Both the position numbers and the translations under genes were made by a program. Positions 1-5,382 of a stretch of DNA of 5,382 nt are shown piece after piece. The notes under the pieces are model-generated. The model made no database searches and was not told where the DNA came from. It saw only the letters and a program-made list of their open reading frames with translations. This stretch comes from UBA6987 sp045617825. GTDB lineage: Bacteria > Bacillota > Clostridia > Lachnospirales > Lachnospiraceae. Location: positions 1 through 5,382 of the forward strand of contig JAZLJI010000020.1 of assembly GCA_045617825.1 (NCBI GenBank), in the 5' to 3' direction. Each line of letters begins with the position of its first letter. The stretch's first letter is position 1.

Positions 1-60
1 TCGCTTTCTTGATTAAAAATGCAAGGGTATTTCACTTAACGGGAAAATGTTCATGCACTT

Positions 61-89
61 ATTATACCATATATATAAGCAATTGTCGC
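61..89 (-). promoter_or_regulatory. Leftward sigma-70/sigma-A-type promoter with extended -10
   Basis: On the minus strand a perfect -10 box TATAAT (61-66) is preceded by TGG, giving the extended -10 motif TGGTATAAT. Exactly 17 bases upstream lies GCGACA (84-89), matching the TTGACA -35 consensus at 4 of 6 positions. The spacer is very AT-rich. Predicted transcription would start near base 54 and run out of the window to the left, away from apeA. It therefore cannot drive the valS-murI-apeA genes. Its likely target is a gene just beyond the left edge, plausibly the transposase of the putative IS. Confidence 0.6.
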
Positions 90-150
90 GTATTTATTGA
101 TAAAATCTACAATTATTTAATTAACGAGCATGCACTAACTACATTGGCGC

Positions 151-215
151 TTGGAGGTTTGTTTGCCATGCTCAAAAATCGGTGGTGCGCATGACAAACA
201 TGAAAATGCCTCTAA
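151..215. repeat. Large imperfect inverted repeat (hairpin)
   Basis: The inner arms are GTTTGCCATG (161-170) and CATGACAAAC (190-199). They match at 9 of 10 positions, and the odd position becomes a G-U wobble when the minus strand is transcribed. One further pair (160 with 200) extends the stem. The outer arms TTGGAGG (151-157) and CCTCTAA (209-215) pair at 6 of 7 positions across an asymmetric internal loop. The apical loop is 19 bases (171-189). No U-run follows on the minus strand, so this is not a classic terminator. Its position between the presumed IS terminus and the internal promoter suggests an element-borne structure. Confidence 0.55.
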
Positions 216-230
216 ACGCAGAAATGGAGC

Positions 231-248
231 GGGATTCCGTAGAATCCC
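231..248. repeat. Perfect 7-bp hairpin with 4-base loop
   Basis: GGGATTC (231-237) and GAATCCC (242-248) are perfect inverted copies around CGTA. Neither flank carries a proper T-tract: on the minus strand the following bases are GCTCCATTTCTG, only weakly U-rich. It could act as a weak terminator or pause for transcripts coming leftward from apeA, or as part of the IS end. It sits just inside the candidate terminal repeat. Confidence 0.6.
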
Positions 249-249
249 A

Positions 250-271
250 CCCCAACACTTGACATAGAGCC
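250..271 (-). repeat. Candidate IS terminal inverted repeat (ISL3-like)
   Basis: On the minus strand these 22 bases start GGCTCTATGTCAAGTG and end in GGGG. The 5' GGCTCT, GTCAA core and trailing G-rich run resemble ISL3-family ends as I remember them. The partner repeat would lie to the left of the window, so inversion cannot be verified here. The first host base would be 272; an 8-bp target duplication, as is usual for this family, would read GAACTTTT (272-279). Confidence 0.42.
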
Positions 272-322
272 GAACTTTTGCGGTCAGTCCGGCTGCAAAA
301 GTTCCCTATTTTTCTCTCTTTT
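272..322 (+). terminator. Stem-loop terminator downstream of apeA
   Basis: GAACTTTTGC (272-281) and GCAAAAGTTC (295-304) form a perfect 10-bp stem with a 13-base loop. On the plus strand the stem is followed by a T-rich stretch (307-322), the pattern of an intrinsic terminator for rightward transcription. On the minus strand, the direction of apeA, the stem begins 57 bases past the stop codon and is preceded by an A-rich tract, as in a bidirectional terminator. However, the leftward side carries the presumed IS end instead of a U-run. Bases 305-361 otherwise hold only the apeA 3' untranslated region with a small GCGC/GCGC repeat (343-353). Confidence 0.6.
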
Positions 323-361
323 ATTCAGTTATCCGTTCAGGGGCGCTTCGCGCTTCCCGGC

Positions 362-1765
362 TCAGGCATTTTCCAGGAAGGCCTGGTAGCCCTTCACAGC
401 TTCGTAGATATCGGCCTTGCTGGCGGCCTCCCAGGGAGCGTGCATGGACAGGATCGCGATCCCCGCGTCCACCACCTCCATGCCGTAGTTGCCGGCGATG
501 TAGGCGATGGTCCCGCCGCCGCCCTGGTCTACCTTGCCCAGCTCGGCGGTCTGCCAGTATACGCCGGCGTCGTCCATGATCCGGCGGATCTTCGCCATAT
601 ACTCGGCGGAGCAGTCGTTGGAGCCGCTCTTACCGCGGGAGCCGGTGTATTTGTTGAAGACCAGGCCGCGGCCCAGGTAAGCGCAGTTTTTCTTTTCAAA
701 GGCGTCGGCAAAGGCAGGATCGAAGGCCGCGCTCACGTCGGAGGACAGCATCCGGCAGCTCGTGAGGCACCGGCGCAGCGCCAGCTCGCTGTACTGGCCG
801 GCCAGCTCCATCACCTCCGCCACGGTGTTCTCGAAGAAGCGGGAGTGCATGCCCGTGGCGCCCACGGAGCCGATCTCCTCCTTGTCCACCAGCAGGCAGA
901 CCGCGGTGCGCTTGGGGTTCTTGACGGTCAGCTGGGCCACCAGCGAGGTGAAGGCGCAGATGCGGTCGTCTTGACCGTAGCCCAGGATCATGCTGCGGTC
1001 CAGACCCAGGTCTCTGGCCGCTCCGGCGGGGACCACCTCCAGCTCAGCGGACAGGAAATCCTCCTCCTCGATGCCGTAGCGATCCTTCAGCAGGGCCTTG
1101 ATGTTCTCCAGCACTCTGCCTCTCTTATCCTTCTTGTCGCAATTCTCTTCTTCCTTCATCACCGGCTCGCTGCCGACCAGCAGATCCAGCTTTTCGCCTT
1201 CGATCAGCAGGGAGGCGCCCTTGCTCATCTGGGTCTGGGCCAGGTGGGGCAGCAGGTCCGTGATCACCAGCACGGGATCCTGCGGATCCTCGCCGATGAC
1301 GACCTTCTGTACGGAGCCGTCCTTCTTCGCCACCACGCCGTGAAGGGCCAGCGGCAGGGTCACCCACTGGTATTTCTTGATCCCGCCGTAATAGTGGGTA
1401 TCCAGCAGCACCAGCTCCGTATCCTCATAGAGGGGATTCTGCTTTAAGTCCAGACGGGGGCTGTCGATGTGGGCGCCCAGGATGTTCAGGCCCTGCTCCA
1501 TAGGCTCTTCGCCGATGTTGAACAGCGCCAGGCTCTTGCCCATGATGTCGGCGTAGAGCTTATCGCCGGCCTTCAGGGGCTTTCCGGCCTTTACCGCCTC
1601 CTCCAGGCTGATGTAGCCGGCCAATCGGGCCAGCGTCACGGTCTGCTCCACGCATTCCCGTTCCGTCTTTCCGGCAGTGATATACTGACGGTACTCCTCG
1701 TTCAATGCCATCACGGCTTTTTTCTGGTCTTCGTCATAGGACAGCCAGGCATTTTTGCGTTCCAT
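362..1765 (-). CDS. apeA: M18-family zinc aminopeptidase (aminopeptidase I / ApeA type)
   Basis: A cytoplasmic metallopeptidase that removes N-terminal amino acids from peptides, normally as a multimeric particle using two metal ions. The 467-residue product has the full set of M18 landmarks: GAHIDSPRLD with His99 and Asp101, GQDDR with Asp266/Asp267, DKEEIGSVGATG with the probable catalytic base Glu296 and metal ligand Glu297, SSDVSAAFDP with Asp343, and SMHAPWE with His442. The AELGKVDQGGGGT segment (407-419) and the length of about 460 residues match the 'M18 family aminopeptidase 1' (ApeA) group better than the shorter ApeB group. There is no signal peptide or membrane segment. ATG at 1765 is preceded by GGAGGA six bases away. 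It is last in the valS-murI-apeA run, 36 bases after murI, and has GC-rich codon use like murI. Substrate preference cannot be read from sequence. Confidence 0.93.
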   Translation of the reverse strand: MERKNAWLSYDEDQKKAVMALNEEYRQYITAGKTERECVEQTVTLARLAGYISLEEAVKAGKPLKAGDKLYADIMGKSLALFNIGEEPMEQGLNILGAHIDSPRLDLKQNPLYEDTELVLLDTHYYGGIKKYQWVTLPLALHGVVAKKDGSVQKVVIGEDPQDPVLVITDLLPHLAQTQMSKGASLLIEGEKLDLLVGSEPVMKEEENCDKKDKRGRVLENIKALLKDRYGIEEEDFLSAELEVVPAGAARDLGLDRSMILGYGQDDRICAFTSLVAQLTVKNPKRTAVCLLVDKEEIGSVGATGMHSRFFENTVAEVMELAGQYSELALRRCLTSCRMLSSDVSAAFDPAFADAFEKKNCAYLGRGLVFNKYTGSRGKSGSNDCSAEYMAKIRRIMDDAGVYWQTAELGKVDQGGGGTIAYIAGNYGMEVVDAGIAILSMHAPWEAASKADIYEAVKGYQAFLENA

Positions 1766-1770
1766 TTTCT

Positions 1771-1776
1771 TCCTCC
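1771..1776 (-). promoter_or_regulatory. Ribosome binding site of apeA
   Basis: GGAGGA on the minus strand lies six bases before the ATG at 1765. It is a near-ideal Shine-Dalgarno sequence and fixes the start. It sits in the 36-base gap after the murI stop, suggesting independent initiation on a shared mRNA. Confidence 0.85.
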
Positions 1777-1801
1777 GTTTTCCGCTGTACTGTTGCTCTT
1801 G

Positions 1802-2608
1802 TTACCGCAGGCTGAGGGCCTCCTGCCGGATCGTCTCCGGCGCGGTCAGTCCCAGACGCCTGCACATCTGCTCATATCGGGCCGGGTCCCCGCTGGTCAC
1901 GATCTCTAGACGGTGGTTTTCGCTGAAGCGCAGCAGATCCTCCCGCTCCAGCCATTCCCGGATCATCGCCGCCTGCTCTCTGGCGGGGTCGATGAAATGG
2001 GTATCCGGCGACATTTCTTCAAAATAGACCCGGGCGATGGGATAATGCGTGCAGCCCAGGATCACCTGCTCCAGCGGGCCCTCCCGCTCCAGGGCGGCCA
2101 TAGTCTGCTCCACGTTTGCCGGGATCTCTTCGTCCCGGCCCTCGTCGATCAGCCGGGCCAGATCCCGGTTGGGGACCCCCACCAGGGTCGTTCCGGGCGC
2201 CTTCTGCGTTATCAGCCGCTCGTAGCTGCCGTTTGCCACGGTAAATGCCGTGCCGGTCAGGCCTACGCGGCGGATGCCGTGCCTCTGCACGTACCGGGCT
2301 CCGGCCTCCACGATGCTGAAGATCCGGGTCCGCCTACCGGGCGCGAAGTCGTCGTAGAGGGTGGACAGGGTGTTGCAGGCCACCGCGATGGCCTTCACCT
2401 CATGGGCCTCCATGAAGTCCAGCAGCCCGTCCGCCAGGGTGAGCAGCTCCTCCCGGCTGCGGTTCCCGTAGGGGCAGTGGGCGCTGTCCCCGAAGTACAG
2501 GATGTCTTCCCCCGGAAGGATCTCTTCCAGGGCCCGCACCACGGTGAGCCCGCCCACGCCCGAATCGAAGACGCCGATTCTCTGTTGTCTCAAGGATTCA
2601 TGATCCAT
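1802..2608 (-). CDS. murI: Glutamate racemase
   Basis: Cofactor-independent racemase interconverting L- and D-glutamate, supplying D-Glu for the peptidoglycan stem peptide; cytoplasmic. The 268-residue product shows the Asp/Glu racemase two-domain pattern: IGVFDSGVGGLTV (11-23) with Asp15, YFGDSAHCPYGNRS (38-51), ACNTLST with catalytic Cys78, and GCTHYPI with Cys186 and His188. Length is usual for MurI. Some motifs are atypical: SIVEAG (98-103) stands where many MurI proteins have a GVIEPG-like segment, and ACNTLST replaces the commoner ACNTASA. ATG at 2608 is chosen over the GTG immediately upstream (2611) because GGGAG lies five bases from the ATG but only two from the GTG. It follows valS by 34 bases and precedes apeA by 36, so is probably co-transcribed. 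A related amino-acid racemase specificity is a minor alternative. Confidence 0.9.
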   Translation of the reverse strand: MDHESLRQQRIGVFDSGVGGLTVVRALEEILPGEDILYFGDSAHCPYGNRSREELLTLADGLLDFMEAHEVKAIAVACNTLSTLYDDFAPGRRTRIFSIVEAGARYVQRHGIRRVGLTGTAFTVANGSYERLITQKAPGTTLVGVPNRDLARLIDEGRDEEIPANVEQTMAALEREGPLEQVILGCTHYPIARVYFEEMSPDTHFIDPAREQAAMIREWLEREDLLRFSENHRLEIVTSGDPARYEQMCRRLGLTAPETIRQEALSLR

Positions 2609-2613
2609 CACTG

Positions 2614-2618
2614 CTCCC
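2614..2618 (-). promoter_or_regulatory. Ribosome binding site of murI, decides the start
   Basis: GGGAG on the minus strand. It is five bases from ATG (2608) and two from the adjacent GTG (2611), favouring the ATG as the true start. Confidence 0.7.
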
Positions 2619-2642
2619 GGGAAATTCCCTTATGCAGATATT

Positions 2643-5354
2643 TTACAGCTGGGCCAGTCTGGCCTTAACTTCCTCCAGCATCTTGGCGTATTTGTCGCGC
2701 TTTGCCGTTTCCTCGTCCACCTTGGCCTGAGGGGCGCGGCTCAGGAACTTTTCGTTCTTCAGCATGCCGTCGGAGCGCCGGATCTCATTTTCCAGGCGTT
2801 CCTGTTCCTTCTGCAGCCGTTCCTTTTCCTTATCCAGGTCCACCAGCTCCGCCAGCGGCAGGAAGATATTGGCCACGGAGGTCACGGCGCTCACCGCGTC
2901 CTCGCCGATGCCGCTCTTGTCCGCCTGCACGGCCACGCCGGAGGCAGAGGCCAGGCTGGCGATGAAGGTGCCGGACAGCTCCATGGCCTCGCGCACCTGC
3001 GGATCCTCGCTGACGATGAACAGATGGGCCTTCCGGGAAGCCGGAACGTTCATGTTGAGGCGGGTCACCCGGGTCGCCCGGATGATCTCCTTGGCCCATT
3101 CGATGCGCTGCTCCTCCTCGGGGAAGTTCCACTCCTCCTCAAAGACGGGCCAGGCCGCCCGCATGATGGTGGTGTCCTCGCCCTCCAGGCTGCAGTAGAT
3201 CTCCTCGGTGGCGAAGGGCGCGAAGGGATGCAGCAGCTTCAGAGACTGCTCCAGCACCTTCTTCAGGGTGAAGGCAGCCGCCTCCTTGGTCTTCCGGTCC
3301 TCGCTCTGGTAGAAGCGGGGCTTCACCATTTCGATGTACCAGTCGCAGAATTCCTCCCAGATGAAGTCGTAGACCTTCTGCATGGCGATGCCCAACTCGA
3401 ACTTGTCCAGGTTGTCGGTGACGTCCTTGGCCAGCCGGTTGCAGCGGGAAATGATCCACTTGTCCTCGGGCGCCAGCATATCCTTGTCCACGGCCTCCGT
3501 GTCCACGCCCTCAATGTTCATCATCATGAAGCGGGAAGCGTTCCACACCTTATTGATAAAGTTGCGGCAGGCCTCCACCCGCTCCCAGTAGAAGCGCATG
3601 TCGTTGCCCGGGGAGTTGCCGGACACCAGCATCAGCCGCAGCGCGTCCGCGCCGTATTTGTCGATGACCTCCAGCGGATCGATGCCGTTGCCCAGGGATT
3701 TGGACATCTTCCGGCCCAGGCTGTCCCGCACCAGACCGTGGATCAGCACGGTATCGAAGGGTGCCTTTCCGGTATAGGCCAGGCCCGAGAAGATCATGCG
3801 GCTCACCCAGAAGCCGATGATGTCGTAGCCGGTGACCAGCGTATTGGTCGGGTAGAAGTATTTCAGATCCTCCGCGTCCTCGTTTGGCCAGCCCAGCGTG
3901 CTGAAGGGCCAGAGGGCACTGGAGAACCAGGTGTCCAGCGTATCCGGATCCTGGGTCAGGCGGGCAGAGCCGCATTTGGCGCAGCGGCAGGGGGCTTCCT
4001 TCGCCACCATGGTCTCGCCGCAGTCGTCGCAGTACCAGGCCGGAATCTGATGTCCCCACCAGAGCTGACGGGAGATGCACCAGTCGCGGGTATTGTTCAT
4101 CCAGTTCAGATAGGTTTTCGTGAAACGGTCCGGTACGAACTTAATGCGTCCGTCTTCGACCGCCTTGATCGCGGGTTCAGCGAGCGGTTTCATCTTGACA
4201 AACCACTGTTTGGAGATCATCGGCTCGATCGTACTGTGGCAGCGGTAGCAGGTACCGACATCATGCTTTAAAGGTTCGATGGATTTTAAGAATCCGCCGG
4301 CTTCGAGATCCTCGAGGATCGCTTTTCTGGCTTCGATCGTCGTCATACCGGCGTATTTCCCGCAGTCGAGTACGGTCGGTTCACCTTCGGCCGCCTTTCC
4401 GGAAGCCAGATATTCAGCCGCTTCGTCCGCGTCCTTTTTACCGGTCATATGTCCGTCGTAAGTGAATACGCGGACGCGTTCCAGATTGTGGCGTTCACCG
4501 ACTTCGAAGTCATTGGGGTCATGCGCGGGCGTGATCTTCACGACGCCGGTGCCTTTTTCCATATCGGCATGTTCATCGCAGACGATCGGAATTTCTTTGT
4601 TCAGAAGCGGCAGAATCACATGACATCCGTGCAGATGCATAAATCTCGGATCCTCCGGATTGATGGCTACAGCGGTATCGCCGAGCATGGTTTCCGGTCT
4701 CGTCGTCGCAAGTTCCAGCATTTCGCCGGTTTCTTTCACCGGATACAGAAGATGCCAGAAATTGCCTTCCTTCTCTTCGAATTCCACCTCTGCGTCGGAA
4801 ATGGATGTATTGCAGTAAGGACACCAGTTGACCATGCGGTTTCCGCGGTAAATCAGACCTTTCCCGTAAAGATTGATGAAAACGGTTTTCACCGCTTCCG
4901 AGCAGCCCTCGTCCATCGTGAAGCGTTCGCGTTCCCAGTCGCAGCTCGACCCCAGCGTCTTCAGCTGTTCCACGATGCGGGAGCCGTATTTTTCACGCCA
5001 GGCCCATGCGCGTTCGAGGAAACCCTCACGGCCGATCATATCCTTCGTGATGCCTTCCTTACGCATCGCTTCCACAACCTTCGCTTCTGTCGCGATCGAA
5101 GCATGATCCGTGCCGGGCTGCCATAAAGTTTCGTATCCCTGCATTCTCTTGAAACGGATCAGGATGTCCTGCAGCGTATTGTCCATCGCGTGTCCCATGT
5201 GCAGCTGACCGGTGATATTCGGCGGCGGCATCACGATCGTATAAGGTTTTTTATCGGGATCGACTTTCGCATGGAAATAGCCTTTCTCCTGCCATTTCTC
5301 ATACAGACGTTTTTCGATTTCCGAAGGATTGTATGTTTTCGTCAGTTCTTTCAT
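2643..5354 (-). CDS. valS: Valyl-tRNA synthetase (ValRS), class I
   Basis: Charges tRNA-Val with valine in the cytoplasm and hydrolyses mischarged Thr-tRNA-Val. The 903 residues run: PPPNITGQLHMGHA with HMGH (52-55), the class I HIGH signature; the CP1 editing domain with TTRPETMLGDTA (217-228, Thr222) and AHDPNDFEVG (277-286, Asp279); the conserved DWCISRQLWWGHQIPAW block (424-440); RKMSKSLGN with KMSKS (549-553); an anticodon-binding helical domain (about 610-780); and a charged C-terminal coiled-coil arm (about 834-903). Cys178/181 with Cys369/372, and Cys442/445 with Cys458/461, match two zinc sites known in this family. Length is slightly above the common ~880. ATG at 5354 has AGGAG six bases upstream and the N-terminus MKELTKTYNP is typical. 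Codons 1 to about 415 differ sharply in composition from the rest (see 4029-4112). T-box control is common for valS in Bacillota, but the leader is outside the window. Confidence 0.97.
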   Translation of the reverse strand: MKELTKTYNPSEIEKRLYEKWQEKGYFHAKVDPDKKPYTIVMPPPNITGQLHMGHAMDNTLQDILIRFKRMQGYETLWQPGTDHASIATEAKVVEAMRKEGITKDMIGREGFLERAWAWREKYGSRIVEQLKTLGSSCDWERERFTMDEGCSEAVKTVFINLYGKGLIYRGNRMVNWCPYCNTSISDAEVEFEEKEGNFWHLLYPVKETGEMLELATTRPETMLGDTAVAINPEDPRFMHLHGCHVILPLLNKEIPIVCDEHADMEKGTGVVKITPAHDPNDFEVGERHNLERVRVFTYDGHMTGKKDADEAAEYLASGKAAEGEPTVLDCGKYAGMTTIEARKAILEDLEAGGFLKSIEPLKHDVGTCYRCHSTIEPMISKQWFVKMKPLAEPAIKAVEDGRIKFVPDRFTKTYLNWMNNTRDWCISRQLWWGHQIPAWYCDDCGETMVAKEAPCRCAKCGSARLTQDPDTLDTWFSSALWPFSTLGWPNEDAEDLKYFYPTNTLVTGYDIIGFWVSRMIFSGLAYTGKAPFDTVLIHGLVRDSLGRKMSKSLGNGIDPLEVIDKYGADALRLMLVSGNSPGNDMRFYWERVEACRNFINKVWNASRFMMMNIEGVDTEAVDKDMLAPEDKWIISRCNRLAKDVTDNLDKFELGIAMQKVYDFIWEEFCDWYIEMVKPRFYQSEDRKTKEAAAFTLKKVLEQSLKLLHPFAPFATEEIYCSLEGEDTTIMRAAWPVFEEEWNFPEEEQRIEWAKEIIRATRVTRLNMNVPASRKAHLFIVSEDPQVREAMELSGTFIASLASASGVAVQADKSGIGEDAVSAVTSVANIFLPLAELVDLDKEKERLQKEQERLENEIRRSDGMLKNEKFLSRAPQAKVDEETAKRDKYAKMLEEVKARLAQL
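4029..4112 (-). other. Compositional breakpoint inside valS (candidate recombination junction)
   Basis: Upstream in the gene (coordinates above this interval) sampled stretches are about 40-57% GC, and Lys codons are roughly 21 AAA to 13 AAG by hand count, with GAA far outnumbering GAG and several TTA (Leu) and AGA (Arg) codons. Downstream, sampled stretches are about 62-68% GC, Lys is roughly 5 AAA to 28 AAG, GAG rises, and CGG arginine appears. The switch falls in codons 415-442, which encode the near-invariant DWCISRQLWWGHQIPAW block. The reading frame is intact and every ValRS motif is present on both sides. Counts are approximate. Confidence 0.6.
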
Positions 5355-5360
5355 GTCCTT

Positions 5361-5365
5361 CTCCT
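5361..5365 (-). promoter_or_regulatory. Ribosome binding site of valS
   Basis: AGGAG on the minus strand, within the purine-rich AGAAGAGGAGAAGG, lies six bases before the ATG at 5354. Only 28 bases upstream of the gene are visible, too few to identify a promoter or leader. Confidence 0.8.
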
Positions 5366-5382
5366 CTTCTATATAAACCTGG

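Larger units (their letters stand above)
1..271 (-). mobile_element. Probable end of an insertion sequence (ISL3-like), partial
   Basis: This stretch is clearly more AT-rich than the neighbouring genes and contains no convincing coding sequence. Read on the minus strand from 271 it begins GGCTCTATGTCAAGTG and continues into a G-rich run, which resembles, from memory, the terminal inverted repeats of ISL3-family elements (GGCTCTTTGTCAA-type ends). Moving inward there is a 7-bp hairpin (231-248), a larger imperfect inverted repeat (151-215), and a strong leftward promoter (61-89). That order fits the 5' end of an IS whose transposase gene would start beyond the left edge. The transposase itself is not in the window, so the family assignment rests on the terminal sequence and layout only. 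The alternative is an ordinary AT-rich intergenic region with several hairpins. Confidence 0.45.

Noticed and set aside
13..54. 13-residue minus-strand mini-ORF (MNIFPLSEIPLHF) right after the TATAAT box
   Set aside because: Its ATG falls at the predicted transcription start, leaving no room for an RBS; a leaderless peptide is possible but unsupported.
52..136. 8-base direct repeat CATGCACT at 52-59 and 129-136
   Set aside because: Two short copies in AT-rich sequence with no further structure; could easily be chance.
9..194. 61-codon plus-strand ORF in the AT-rich left region
   Set aside because: No Shine-Dalgarno sequence before its start, no recognisable motif, and it overlaps a strong promoter and a hairpin on the other strand.
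259..264. Perfect TTGACA on the plus strand resembling a -35 box
   Set aside because: No -10-like sequence lies 16-18 bases downstream; it is better explained as part of the candidate IS terminus.
343..353. GCGC-TTC-GCGC mini-hairpin just after apeA
   Set aside because: 4-bp arms, no T-tract in either direction; likely chance in GC-rich sequence.
278..1447. Long plus-strand ORF (389 codons) opposite apeA
   Set aside because: Antisense shadow produced by GC-rich third positions; the minus strand encodes all M18 motifs. The antisense ORFs at 1469-1909, 1913-2668, 3024-4271 and 4449-5126 are rejected for the same reason.
2609..2611. GTG as an alternative start for murI
   Set aside because: Only two bases separate it from the GGGAG RBS; the next codon, ATG, has normal spacing.
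2619..2629. GGGAAATTCCC palindrome between valS and murI
   Set aside because: Arms of 5 bp are too short to claim an operator or terminator, and no U-run follows.
5355..5382. TATATA-like sequence upstream of valS as a -10 box
   Set aside because: It is so close to the RBS that the transcript would start within or just before it; the real promoter or leader is probably outside the window.

Overview
The window shows three genes on the minus strand, read right to left: valS (valyl-tRNA synthetase, starting at 5354), murI (glutamate racemase) and apeA (an M18-family metallo-aminopeptidase ending at 362). The gaps are only 34 and 36 bases. Each gene has a good Shine-Dalgarno sequence and no terminator is visible between them, so they probably form one transcription unit. 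Protein style (M18 'family 1' aminopeptidase, ValRS with two Cys4 zinc sites, strong purine-rich RBSs) suggests a fairly GC-rich member of the Clostridia/Bacillota. This is inferred from gene style only.

Right part (2643-5354): a full-length, apparently functional valS. Its composition changes abruptly near codons 415-442. The first ~415 codons are lower in GC and favour AAA (Lys) and GAA (Glu), with some TTA (Leu) and AGA (Arg). The remainder, like murI and apeA, is GC-rich with AAG and GAG dominant. The switch lies in one of the most conserved blocks of ValRS, as expected for homologous recombination between two valS alleles, or for a chimeric assembly. This is the most notable feature of the window.

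Middle (362-2608): murI makes D-glutamate for peptidoglycan, and apeA removes N-terminal amino acids from peptides. Together with valS this is a housekeeping cluster linking amino-acid supply, translation and wall synthesis. No pathway tighter than that is evident.

Left part (1-361): no convincing gene. The first ~270 bases are AT-rich and look like the end of an insertion sequence. At 250-271 there is an ISL3-like terminal repeat, followed inward (leftward) by two inverted repeats and a strong leftward extended -10 promoter aimed at a gene beyond the left edge. The presumed IS end abuts a perfect 10-bp stem-loop (272-304) that looks like the transcription terminator at the end of the apeA operon. 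The insertion may have separated the stem from its original U-tract.

No tRNA, rRNA, CRISPR array, riboswitch or novel multi-gene system could be supported. A T-box leader before valS, common in Bacillota, would lie beyond the right edge.
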